From the NCBI GenBank assembly GCA_015847255.1, contig JADLZK010007233.1, positions 186,001 through 250,000 of the forward strand: DNA of 64,000 nt, in the 5' to 3' direction. The stretch comes from Hyparrhenia diplandra (Eukaryota > Streptophyta > Magnoliopsida > Poales > Poaceae). Shown piece by piece: positions 46,975-59,056 of this stretch; position 1 is the first letter of the stretch, and each line of letters opens with the position of its first letter. Position numbers and translations under genes: made by a program. The notes below the pieces were generated by a model. It saw nothing but the letters and a program-made list of their open reading frames with translations. It searched no databases and was not told where the DNA came from.

Positions 46975-47325
46975 AGCCACTTTCTTGGCCTTCTTGGCCG
47001 CCCGCCTGGCCGGCTTCCCGGAGACGCCTTCCTGGCCTCCTCCTCCATCTCCTCCCGGTTTGGTTGGTATCCCCTCGGCTAGGATATTGGCTAGGGAGTT
47101 GATCCGGAGGGCTTAGAAGTTGGCTTTCGCCTCCAAGGGCAGATTCACCCTTGGCAGGCCAACATCGACGGCCGGGGCTATTGAGCTTGTTGAGGGCGGC
47201 GCCGAGGCGCTCCACAACGAACTTCATCTCCTCCCGATTGGCGGCCATGTTGATCGCCGTCGTCGGCATGTCCGGCTTCTCGTGAAAGGGGTACGAAAGA
47301 GAAGTTAGTGTTCGACAACGCAATG
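46975..47325 (-). pseudogene. C-terminal fragment of an unrecognised protein
   Basis: A minus-strand frame reads 'INSLANILAEGIPTKPGGDG' and ends 'GKPARRAAKKAKKVA' with a stop at about 46975; upstream is 'VDVGLPRVNLPLEAKANF' followed by an in-frame stop. The lysine/alanine-rich tail looks like a nuclear or nucleic-acid-binding end, but I do not recognise the family. The stop and a frame change upstream mark it as broken. Confidence 0.3.
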
Positions 47326-49921
47326 AGGGGAGGGGGGTATAAACAGTGGCGTTTCCAAAAAGACAGTTCCTCGGAAAAACGTTAACGGTGACCGGCTACG
47401 ACCTATGGCCGTCTCCTCGGCACTCAACGGCATCGCGTTTTCCAAGGCACAACCGACTGACTAATGATTTGTTTTTTAACAAACTAGCAAAAATGCCCGC
47501 GGCGTTGCAACGGGTGATAGACAAAAATATATCATTACCATCAAATAACTTTAAGGGCTACAATATGCCGTCTCATTTATGAAGTTTGTCGTGATATCCT
47601 GTATGACGTTGTTCCCATCTCAACGGCACTTCTTTGCTCAAGTCCCAATCCCATTGTCCTTGACCTCGACGGATCGACGACGCCGGTTACGCGGACTCGC
47701 GATGGCCGAGAACCCCGATGGGACATTGGCACTACGTCGCTCGAGTCGCAATCCCCTCGGTGTGCGCCTTGACGAATCGGCCGCGCTCCATGCCAAATAG
47801 CGAATCGGGACGGAAACCGACGGGCCACAGATCTCAAAGTCGGTTGGGCACCATGGCGTCACCCGTCACCCCATCACCGCGGCGGGATGTCCGAAAGTGG
47901 TGTCGTGTTCCATCCATATCATATCGTATCCTCTAGTCGAGATTATTAGATTAAGCAAAACCGACAAGAAAACATCACCGTGTAGTCCGTATTGGACTTG
48001 CATGCCGCATGAGCCGCGTTTCTTGGGCTAAGGCGGAGAAAGCCGCCGCCGGCCCCTCGATGTGGCCAGCCCAGTTGGCCACCACGAAGTAGCCGGGTCC
48101 AAATCCATGGCCATGGTCCCCGCGCCACAAACGACGGCCGAGGTGTTGTTCCCCACGAGATGTTTGTCATCTTCCAGATACGCTCCATCGGTCGGAGCGG
48201 GAGCATGGCGAGGCCGATGAAGGCGAACCCGAGCACCAAGAGTGTCATGCCTGGCGTGTCGGTGAGCCTAGCACAGGCCCCCATCACGGGCATGGCCGAC
48301 CATGAGGAGGTACCCACACCATGCCATCGCAATGTTGGGGAAGACGGCCTCCTGGTGGTTGCCGGCGTCGTGGGAACAAGGTTTGATAGATAGAGGCGAC
48401 ACCGGAGCAGCCGGCGCGCGTAGGCTTAACCCGGCTACCCATAGGTCGTCAAGGAGCCGACCCGGATCGCCGTTACGGCACCGGGCCATCACCTTGTTGG
48501 GGACATCGTGGTGGTTGTCGGCGTCGGCGTCCGCCGCGTCCCTAACCTCCTCCGCTGCACGCGCGCTCCATCGGTCGGGCTCATGACGGAGCACGGGCGC
48601 AGCTGATGAAGCCGACGCCCAGCAACAGGACCGCATAGGCGTACATACTAACGCTGGCTTCTTCGTATTTGCATCGGACTCACGAAAGGTAGAAAAAAAA
48701 AGGTGAATGAGAAATTTCCTCTCTTTATGAAAGAAAAAAAAAATCTTCGTACAAATTTGAAGAACAAAAGCAACATGTGCAAACTGCATAACGGGAGCCA
48801 GAAAAGCAAGCTAAGAATACAAAAGTTCTTACCACAAAAATTGGGATTGATATGTGATTCCGAGACAAAGCACTCGCGAGAACTTTCTCGTGGGGCCACG
48901 CTGTTCGAGTACGTTCCCAACACGAACTCGGCTCCTGTATTGCTGTGACAGAGATTTGAACCCCAACGTGAACTCGGCTTCTGTTTCGTTGTCGAGCTCG
49001 CTATGACAACGTGTTGAGCCATTGGTACAGTCGAGCGGACTCCGGATCGAAAACAACTGAGCACCAAAAGAAAACACGGACGGCGTTAGAGGAGGGCAGG
49101 AAAGAGGTTGAAGGAAAAAGGGTGAAAGAAAAAAGGGTGAAAAACTTTTTTGGCAGAATTTTTTTCTTCCGTGCGTTGCAACGGGAGAACAATAAATATC
49201 TTATTAAAAATAATTATAGAAATGGTTCTTATATTTATTTATATTTGATATTTTCAAAATCTTATTTTACGAAGAACCTATTTAGATATTGTTTGGCTCA
49301 CTTATTTACATGATCCGTTCACCCGTGCGTTGTACCTAGTCCTCGCTGCTACGAGGACTCCAAGGCCGCGTCCGTGTCCAATCCGGCAATCCCACCCTTG
49401 TATGTTAACGGAGTATTGGAGTCTGACGGAAACGGAGTATTGGAGTCTGACGTCTCTGATCGTCTGATCATGCATGCGCGCGCGCGATTAACCGACGAGG
49501 ACAGAGGTGCCAAGCCCACATCGATCCGCCGGACGGGCGCGTTTCGATCGTCCACTGGTTCGTGCGTACGCGGAACCGAGGGCACGCGGTACTTAAGCCA
49601 ACAACGCCTTGTGGGGGAGATCGAGGAGGCAGGGGCAAGCTCCTCCCCGGAAGGCACGCGACGGACGAAACGTTCATGAAAACGCGAAACTGGCCGGGAC
49701 GTCCTTATGATGATACAGAGGGAGTACTAATCCTATTCGTATACGATGAGGGTGAAAGAAAACCACGGTGGAAAAAAAACGGCAGAAATTTTCTCTCTTT
49801 AATAGTAGGTATAGAATTTTACATTGAACGGTGCCCAAGTTTAGATTCGAATCAAATTTAAACGATATTTACATTGAACAACACTCAACTGTTTTGCACG
49901 TATTTAATTTTAATCGCTCTT
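47326..49921. other. Mosaic of old fragments without an intact gene
   Basis: Near 47483 (ACTAGCAAAAATGCCCGCGG then CGTTGCAACGGG) and 49172 (CGTGCGTTGCAACGGG) are direct copies of a motif often seen at grass DNA-element ends. A minus-strand frame at 47946-48332 has one convincing membrane-like segment ('GMTLLVLGFAFIGLAMLPL') of unknown family, flanked by breaks. At 49764-49814 the sequence ends in TTTAATAGTAGGTATAG, an inverted relative of 44001. Nothing here can be called a working gene. Confidence 0.35.
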
Positions 49922-52900
49922 CACTATACCACAGCCCAAAGGAGCGTCCAACCAAGGGTCGGTAAAAGTATCAAAACACCGTTGAACGGTCGGTCGCTAT
50001 AAATTAGTGGCATACGGTTGGTCGCTATATCTTATTTTTTCGTCCGATGGTTGGTCGCTATTTTTATTTTGATTTTCTGATAAACGGTCCGTCGGTATAT
50101 CTTGATATTTAGGTGGTCGGTCGGAATATTGCAATGGGTCGGTCGGAATATTGCAATGGGCCTCTTGACGCTCCAGTTGGAGCATTGGGCTCCAATTTGC
50201 TTAGGCCCATATGATTCATTCCAACAGATGGCTGCTACAACCCTAAGCACTCACTCACTGTCCCACGCCCGATCCTCCGTGCTCTCTCTTTCTCGGTCTT
50301 CCGAACAGCGCCGCCTCCTTCTTCCCCCGCACACACCGCCGCCCTCGCTGCTCCTTGCCGACACGCCGACGCCTCAGCCTCCGGTGCGCTCCCGGCCGGT
50401 CGCGGCCCCTTGGCGCTCCTCGCCGTCTCTCCGGTGACCCCAATCTCAGCCCTGCGTCTAGATCTGCGGCGGCCTGCTCCAAGCCTCCAAGTCCGACGAA
50501 GCATAGGGCGGGGACACAGTTAAGGCTGCAAGCCCTTCATGCTGGACCGCGTCATCCTCCTAGGTTCGTCCTCTGGCTTCCCCTTCTCCCCGCCGTCTAC
50601 TTGCTCGCCTGCCTGTCTCTTATGTGGTAACGTGCGGTGTGTGTCGCAGGGGCTCAGGAGCAACACGCGCCTACGTGCAGCTTGTTGTGGCGCTGCGGGA
50701 CGGAACAACCAAAGATGGGTGAAGGTAAGTTGCCACCACTTTCACATCCCCCGAGATCCATAGCTTGGAGGCACTGGACGAGGAGACAATTGTTAAACCT
50801 AGCCATGGAGTATAATAGTTATTTGAATTGTGAGTATTTTCAGAAGTTGAAAACAGAGACCAAGATCTAACTGTTCCACGCTCGATATGGATTTGATGTC
50901 CTTATTGCTTCACAGATGGAAACGTATATTCAAGGGCAGTCCATACCCCAGAGATTTAATTGACAATAAGGCATACAGAAGCCTAGTGAGTTTCAATCCC
51001 TTCCATCCTTATGTGTCCTTGGCATATTATGCAGCTTGAGTTAATAAACTTATGTATAGTGAAGTGTGTCTTTAGTAAACAAGCAGATTATCCTCTGAAT
51101 ATATACACAAGATCTAATCCTAAGGTCTTGCAACGATGTGCAATAATATACCCAAGGACCAAGGATGTCAGTTCTTGTAATTTGTTCACATGCCCTATTA
51201 GAAAGCTGTAACCACTGAACTGCTGCCACTACATCACATGGCCTATTAGGATGCTGCAATTACTTAACTGCTACCACTACATTTGCAATTAGCTGTATGA
51301 ATTAGCTGTTTGGTATGCCAGTAGAGACTGTTATAATTGATTGTTGCTGTTGCCATTATTTTCCTGTAGAGCGAGATCGTAAGCTCTTCCTCACATGAAT
51401 GAATAAATTAGTAAAGTTGCAATATGGTCAGCATATATATATTGTAACGACTTGTTTTATGGTCAACATATATTGTAATGACTTGTCAGCATTGTCTTTA
51501 CTTGTATTACCTTCGAACACATGTTTGCTGCCTTGTACTGAAGGGTTTCAAGCTAACACTTTGTTCAGCATGGTAGGGAATCAATAGCCAGAGCGCTTGG
51601 GAGACATTGGAGAAAATTCTTAAGTAGGTGCTACAGTCCTTGACACTTACAGTCTGTTCAATTCAATGCTTTTGTGTAACTATATTAAGCTTACTTCTTG
51701 TTAATATTTCAGACTGTCAAAGTAAGAGATGAACATGCAAATGACATGCCTCTTATTCAAGCCATGTCAATTGTGCTTGACATGAATCCACATCTCAAGT
51801 AAGTGGAACTTAGGATCCGCTTGATTGTGTTATGGGGATTTGACAGGTCTTTTGATGACGTGCACTTACATTCATAGGTTGGAGGGCCTGGAATATGAAG
51901 CATTTCACTGGTGTATATGTAGACTGGAGGCATGATTAGTTACTGACATGGACACTATATATCTCTGAAGAATTAGATCAGGTATGCAATACAAAACATT
52001 CAACTACTCACATGTCCATACAGGATATGTTTGTTCTTTGCCAGGATGTTGTTCATGCATATATACAACACTAAGTCGATCGAATATGAACAAGGATTTT
52101 AATAGAAGCTTATAATGCCCCTAAAGGCTCATTTCCTGTATAAAATGTCTGAAAGGCAAGTCATTGAACACATTTTAAGAGTAGCTGTAGAAAAACAGGT
52201 ACTTCCTCCTATTTTCCCTGTCAGTTTGACTGGATCTGTTCAAGTTCTGCATTCTACATTTTGGCACCCTCTGATTTCCAACACTATACTTGATACAACG
52301 TGAGACTCAAACTACTTTGCTTGCAGCATTGTTCAGAATTCTCATTCTTTTATATCTGCTACACCATATGATCTGTTCAGACCTGTTTTTCTATTTTGAT
52401 GCTTATATATAATTAAACAAAATTATTGTTTTCTATCTTGTGCCATTTTCAAAGTGTTGTTGTACACATTATACTTGATAGAACAAATCTTCCATTTCAA
52501 TCAGTAGTTGTGGATTTCTGTGGCACATTACCAGGCAATTCATTCATTTCAAGAGTAGTTGTGGATTTCTATGGCACATTACAAGGGTGTGCGCCCTGCA
52601 CTAGTTGGTTCAATATTTCCTTGTGTTTCCTTTGTTCATATTGAGTTTTATGTTCCTTTGTTTTCTCAAGAATTATACAGGCATTTCAGCTTAGGTGTTT
52701 TCTTGGATTCAACTAAAATAGATGGTGTTTGCTAAGTAGGTTTGGATTTTTTTTTTTTTCGGATGAAAATTACAGAATGACTTATTGTTTGAGACTGAAT
52801 GTTGCTAGCTGTTTGAATCCTGGATTCAACTCAAAATGATTTATGCTATTTTCATCGATATCAAGTTTCATGTTGTATTCATGATGGCTGTGAACTTTTA

Positions 52901-53546
52901 TGTTTCAGGTGAGAGGTAATAGATAGAGGTAGCCTGATGCATGCAGCAAGTGGATGGACTGAAGTGCTAATGGCGACTGCATTGATTAGCTAGCTAGAGA
53001 TAAAAACTCTTGTAAGCACTTCCTAGTGATGAATCATTTGTAGAGAGTACCACCAAACCGTTGAGATGTAAGACAAATGCTTATGGATATAATATAAGTG
53101 TTTGCTATGATGAGCTTTTTGTGTTGTGACTATATTGTTTCAAAATGGAATTGTCAATTGAATGTTTCATAGATCGTATGATTAGTACTGATCATGAGAT
53201 TAATGTATAAACATATAATATTATGTTGTAATTTTCTTTTATGTAGAGCGTCGATGGTTGGTCGCTATATAATATATAGTGTCAAACCATTGGTCGCTAT
53301 ATAATATATAGCGACAAGTTTGTAATTGGCGTTGGACGGTCGGTCGCTGTATATGTTTGATTTTACCGTCGAAGCGATTTGGTCGCTATAAAGTAAGTCG
53401 GTCGCTATAAACTTATAGCGACGCCGATTATTTCGCCCGACTACATCGGTCGCTATATGTTTATAGCGGCCTCAGATGCGTATGTCGCATCTATCGACTT
53501 ATAGCGACCATCCGTAGCTTCGCTATAGATAGGTTGTGGTATAGTG
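49922..53546. mobile_element. CACTA-ended element, 3.6 kb, with gene-like interior
   Basis: Ends are CACTATACCACAGCC (49922-49936) and TGTGGTATAGTG (53535-53546), perfect inverted repeats over 12 bases. The subterminal zones (49985-50160 and 53255-53530) carry many copies of GGTCGCTATA in both orientations, as expected of transposase-binding arrays. Flanking trinucleotides are CTT and TTT, so the target duplication is imperfect by one base. The interior has a GC-rich block at 50230-50540 followed by AT-rich DNA with splice-like GTAAGT sites, the look of a plant transcript with introns. No CACTA transposase is found, so the element is non-autonomous. Confidence 0.8.
50230..52960 (+). other. 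Possible captured gene fragment inside the 3.6 kb CACTA element
   Basis: A GC-rich leader-like block (50230-50540, Pro/Arg/Ser-rich in all frames) is followed by short exon-like stretches. Examples are one at 50715-50725 with GGTGAAGGTAAGTTGCC, and one at 51718-51800 that reads 'VKVRDEHANDMPLIQAMSIV' before a GTAAGT donor. I do not recognise the protein. It could be a captured host fragment or the element's own transcript. Confidence 0.3.
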
Positions 53547-53633
53547 TTTTGAACTGGAAACGAAACAAATTCTAGGGACAGAGGGAGCAACACACAACAT
53601 TAATATATATATATATATATATACGGAAGACTA
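53547..53633. repeat. TA microsatellite at the left side of the 5.4 kb element
   Basis: A pure (TA)n run at about 53602-53622 lies next to the terminal repeat of the following element. The segment before it includes GGGACAGAGGGAGCA, like the end of a Stowaway-type MITE, but its other end is not found. Confidence 0.6.
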
Positions 53634-56600
53634 TTTGGACCGGGGGCCCAAATGGCATTCAGACCCCAGTCCCCATCGGCCAGCCCGCAAGTCACGGACT
53701 CTTGCCTTCCCGATATTTTTTTTTCACAGGCTGCGGAACCAGCGAATCACCACCACACGGTTGGCTCAGTGGCCGAATTTTTTATTTTTTATTGCATTTT
53801 AGTGTTTTTTGGTCACGTGAAATTTATTTCATCGTCCGTTTTTTTCTCACTTTTTCACGTACGCTTTTTTCTCCAATTTTTTTCACACGCCATATGCGGT
53901 ATGCCAAGGATTTTTTTACTTCTTTTTTTCAGCGAGTGTTACAGAGGACTGGTAGTACGGATAAACATAAACACAAATTTCATAACACTTTTGATTAAGA
54001 TTGTTGATGTCATCAGATAGTAACGATTGTATACAATCGGATTGAAGCCTGATAATGGCCTCACCAGTCCCTTAGTGGACTGAAGTTCCATGGAATTGTG
54101 TTCGAAACTATGCTTTCTGCTTGCTTCTCCTTTCTCCACTTTACTATAAAAATCTTCAGATACTTTGCTTGGGCTCTCGCCAATATCCGTGAACAGCTGA
54201 ACCCAAACCAGAAAGCCATCTTTCCAAAGACCTGAAGCTCATAGCATCTCCCTAAAAAAAAAGAAGCTCATAGCATCAATTTTACTGGAAAAACCCCATC
54301 AGTTGGATAAATTCTGTCAACTACAATATTGGTATTTGAATTATAAACTCCAATCATTATATATCCAATAAGCTAAGCCTACCATCTAACCACTTCAGTA
54401 AAGTTCTAAATGTCAAATACTACTAGTAGCAGTGTTACTAATGGTTCTAAGCCCTCTAATTTCGCACATCATCACAAGGAAATCGAATGGGACATCTATG
54501 TTTGAAGGGACCGTACATGGTCAAACTGGATCTCGAAGGAGACACCACCGTAATAGTGGTGTATATAAACTATTTAACCAGAAACATTGTACAGCAATAT
54601 GCACCTAATATTTTTGCTTAAGATTATTTAGCTAGTTGAACATTACAAATATTTATAATTGTTTCTTTCAAATGAGTATGGTAAAAATGAATGTCATCCA
54701 TGGAATGTCTCATCTTTTCATACAGAATAATATTATATGCAAAAAAATCTTCAGTTATCTTAAATATTTGTCATACATGCTACAAATAATCCTCTCATAC
54801 TTGCAACCCAGTAATTTCAGCATGTTTGTTTGTACAGGTGACTGCATATCAATCAACAAAAGTAACTAGTAAATATCAGAAGTGTATATGAGAAGCAACA
54901 CTGTCCTTGCACATGTTGAGGCCTCTTGCACTGGCTAATGCATTTGATTCTTGCATCTCAGAGCTATAGCCATTAATTTCTATTGTCAACATGACAAAAT
55001 GAATCTAATACTACTAGTTTGAATTATCTGAGATACTAGAAATGCTTTTAGGGGCTGCTAGATAATTTATTTAAGAACTTGAACAGCAACCAAACAGAAT
55101 CAGATATGATCAATGTGCGGGCAACATCACGGAGCGAGGGAGAGACGGGAAAAGAGAGGGGCAGGCGGACTTTGAGCGGTGGAAGCGGCGGTGGCCCTGC
55201 ACCTCCGCCTACTTGAGTCCACTTCCGGCAGTCCACAGTTGCCGGCCTGCTGCCTGTGCACGTCCTCATCTGCCCAAGGAACATGGAATCCTGAATTATT
55301 CATATAAATTAAAAAAACACGATGGAGCATCTGCCGGAAAATCGATACACAAAAGGACCTCACATGGTGCTGCTCTGAACTGCTGAAAACTGCAAGCAAA
55401 AGAGAAGCAAAGAGCACTAGTGATCACTCAGCTAAAAAAACAAAGAACAAATAACTCAAATTGGCAGTTGTGCATGTCCTGGCATGATTTTCTTTTTGAA
55501 ATCTAACCAATCAAAAAGCATGATAACATTGGGCTATATAACTTTTGCTATCCATATATAACATTGAACCACAAAAATCATCACATTTCAAAGCTTTTCT
55601 TCAAACAAATAATGAGACATAAATGTTAACTAACATTTAGATGCGATGTAAAACAGGGGAGAAATATTCAAAAGAAGTACTAGTATTCAACCAAACTATT
55701 TGGCCATACCATGTTTTTTTCTACATTCAAGTATAGACACACATCAGGCTTATATTAATCGATCAGTACCAGATGATACCATATACAGATAAGGATGCAA
55801 GCTATGAAATTTGGCAAAAATCTCTATGTAACATGCATACAATATTTCAAGAACGATAGCTCTTCTGCTTCGAGGACAGGGCACAACTCTCTTGCTTTGT
55901 AATAATCGTATGTGCAGAGTTGTGGTAAGATAAATAGAATTTTGTGGTTTAGAATAATATTATATGTTAGAATAAGATTGTAGGGTTTCACTTGTGATAA
56001 GGACTTTGGCCGCAAAAATAGGATCATGGTACTGACTGATTCTGCAACTATGGTCTACTGAACCGTTTAAAACCAGTCTCGCCACATATGGACAAGGAGA
56101 ACTAGATCAACAAAATTGGATATGGTACCTGAGACATGGACAGGGAGAACTAGATCAACAAATTCACAGTGCGACATTGTTCGAAAGTGAATTGCTCCCA
56201 TCATCAAACAGTTTGACCAGTACTGTGAGAATAGCTGCACCACACAATTATTCATTAGTATAGACCATCAATGTCAATAAGCAAGCAAAAACTGAACTTC
56301 TAGAATAAAGCACCAGATTACAGGTAGAAGAGAAATGATGACTTTCCAAATATTACAGGGACAAATAAATATCACATCCAACGAACTCAATACACAAAAG
56401 AGGGAGTCAGTAGTTGTCTGCATTCTTTGTCTAGACTGCCCCTATAAATTTTGTAGCAGTTCCCCAAGGAGCTATACAAATTGAAAAGAACATATATGAA
56501 AGATAAATATTAGTTGTTTGAGCACAAAACAAAAGGTAATCAAAAGAAAGAACCGAGCCTAAGCAGCCATGGCAAGAAACAGTATGTTTGAAACTGGAAA

Positions 56601-59010
56601 TAAGAAAAAGTAGGCTAAAAATAATGTTCTGACGAAGCAGGACACCTAACCTGCACAAGGAAAGCTCAATTTCAATGCTTCAAGGTGGGTGCAAGACTTT
56701 GGCTGAATCAAACTCTCAATCCTCAATTTCAATGCTTCAGGAAAAATGGCAAATCATCATTCTGCATGGGTGTAAACTTTTGTGGTCATATAAATAGAAT
56801 CATAACCTCAAGGAAACAGGAAACTATACTTGCGTAATCTAAAATTATCCTATGCCTGTTGCTAATAATGATCTGTCAGAGATAAAATACGATCCCCACA
56901 TTCATCAACTGATATGCATGCTTCAGCACATTGAATTATAGAATGCTACTTTTGGTTGGCAAAGCCAAAGATATAGTTGACTGCAATGTGAAATGTAACT
57001 GTCTATGGTGGGCACTGATGCTACATTAACAAATTACCACGAAGGAGCAGCTGTAGATAATAAGCACCCAGGTGGTAAAGTGTCACATCAAAAGAAAACA
57101 TAAAATGTTTTCAGTGGAACACCCATCTATAAATCCACACATTCGTTGATATATTGATGACTAAAATCCACACATTCGTTGTTCGTTGATATATTGATGA
57201 CTAATTAAATTGACTCTTTAACCAACAAAGATCCTACAACTAATTTCATGTCTGAATATATAGTAAGATTACTTTTATTGATTCATTTCTCTAATATATA
57301 GTAGTAATTTTCTTGTATAGCTCCTTTCTCATGAAAATAGCAGGACTGCACCCATTTGTTTGTGGCCTGGACTAATCACTAATCAGCAACACAAACCTCA
57401 AATATTCTACTGTGCTGACAAGTATAGATTATATCATTCAGAGCAGCAGCGGCTATCACCCATCTCGGATATTTGCAGGTTTATGTGGGAAGAAAAATGA
57501 TTGGAATGGTGGTAAATAAGAAGCACTCAAAATTCAGTATAATAATGGCTACAGCAGAAACTGGAATGCTCTAATCATCACAACTAATCAGAGTATTCGA
57601 GAAAAAATCACAGCTAATCAGACAAAAGACAAAACACTAAAAAAATGGATGCACATAAGACAAATTACGATAAAGAAGGAACCAGTTATTTTCATCTCGA
57701 TTGCATATTGATTTACAAAAAACACAGTTTAAGATAACCACGTAAATGCAATGAATTATAGTAAGATCAGTGTATGTTCTGATGCAACCAAGGAATACAG
57801 TAAAATCATGTTTAAGATGATGTGAGGCAATATAGGATTACAAATCTTCCCTCTCCATGTATGAAACGAAACTTCAGAAAGAAATCATGTGAGGCAATAT
57901 AGGATTACATCTAAGGGGGCTGATCTGTCCCGCAGCATGCACATAATCATACATCGTTACAATGAATTACATGTCTATTGCCTCCCTTTGTGGATCCTGC
58001 AGAGGCCACAAAATTTCATGTCAGGTTATTAATATGTTAGAAGATAACAACTCTCCCTCCACAGATTTAGCCAAGATTAAAAAAATCATGTGGATATGAT
58101 ACCTGTGAAGGGGGCTGAACATGCCAAGGCGTCCCTCTTGCCCACACAGTCAGGCAGCCAGCTCTCCGGACGCCAATCGCCTGGAAATCTCAGCCTCGGT
58201 AGGGGTAGTTGAGGATGCCGGCCGACGCAGGGGACGTTGAGAAGCAGCACCGACCAAGCTTGGAGGCGACGCGGACGGTGCCTCCCGGCGGCGGCGTGTC
58301 AGACCGGCGGCGGCTGGGTCAGCCCCGCGCAATGGCCTAGCGTGGACGGGGGGCGGCCAGGATGGCCACGGTCTCTGCCCGCTCAGCCAGTGCAAGGGCC
58401 GTTGTGTGCGCTGCTGGGAGGGAGCAGGCCGCCCGCCGCCGGTGGGGAGCAAGGCCGCGCGCCGGGAGGGAGCAGGGCCTGCGCCATCGCATCTGGGAGG
58501 CTCGGTTGTGCGCGCCGTCGGTGGAGGAAGGCCGGTCGTCTCCAGTGGGGGAGGAAGCCGCGCGCCGGGGATGTCCATCCCGTCCGACGTCGTCGTCGTC
58601 CCGTTCGCCGAAGGAATCGCGCGTAGTGGACGCGAGTTGCAGGGCGCCGTCATGGTCGCATCAACGCCGCCACGCCGTGAGGGAAGGGGCCAGGCCGGCG
58701 ACGTGACGGAGTTGGGGCGGACTAGGGGAGGGCGCGGCGGCGAGTAGCGGGGGTGAGGGGCAGCGCCGGCGGATGGGGATCGGAGCTCGCAGGAGTGGCG
58801 CAGCTGATTTTTTGGAACCGTCGAGAACGTGGGTGGGGGGAGTGGGCTCGGCATCGGACAGAAAAATAACTGGGCCGGGCCCGGGCCTGGGAGTGAGAGC
58901 AAATGAGAAATGCACATGGGTTGGCTCAGGTTGACCGAACGGCGGGGTGGACGTGTTTGCCTGCTCAACAGGACAGTGGGGACTGAATTCATTTGGACCC
59001 GGGTTCCAAA
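53634..59010. mobile_element. 5.4 kb element with inverted ends between TA runs
   Basis: The left end TTTGGACCGGGGGCCCAAAT and the right end, read inward on the other strand, TTTGGAACCCGGGTCCAAAT, are inverted relatives, with similarity continuing through CATTCAGACCCCAGTCCCC against a close match. TA runs lie outside both ends (53602-53622 and 59011-59028). Just past the right TA run, 59027-59056 again resembles the left end in direct orientation. Insertion into TA repeats is known for some grass elements (Micron type); long ends plus a GC-rich captured segment also suggest a Mutator-like element. No transposase is recognised. The family is therefore open. Confidence 0.6.
58140..58760 (-). 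other. GC-rich first-exon-like block inside the 5.4 kb element
   Basis: On the minus strand an ATG near 58653 opens about 167 codons, Pro/Arg/Ala-rich, ending in TGA at 58150. A splice-donor-like CACAG/GTATC follows near 58105. AT-rich DNA with exon-like islands continues to about 54000. Composition is that of a grass first exon or 5' leader. I do not recognise a domain and cannot say whether it is translated. Confidence 0.35.
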
Positions 59011-59056
59011 ATATATATATATATATATTTGAACCCCGCCCAAATATCCGGTCCCC

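Noticed and set aside
49985..53530. Regularly spaced GGTCGCTATA copies as a CRISPR-like array
   Set aside because: Copies are short, in both orientations, unevenly spaced and confined to the ends of a CACTA-ended element in plant DNA; they fit transposase-binding repeats.
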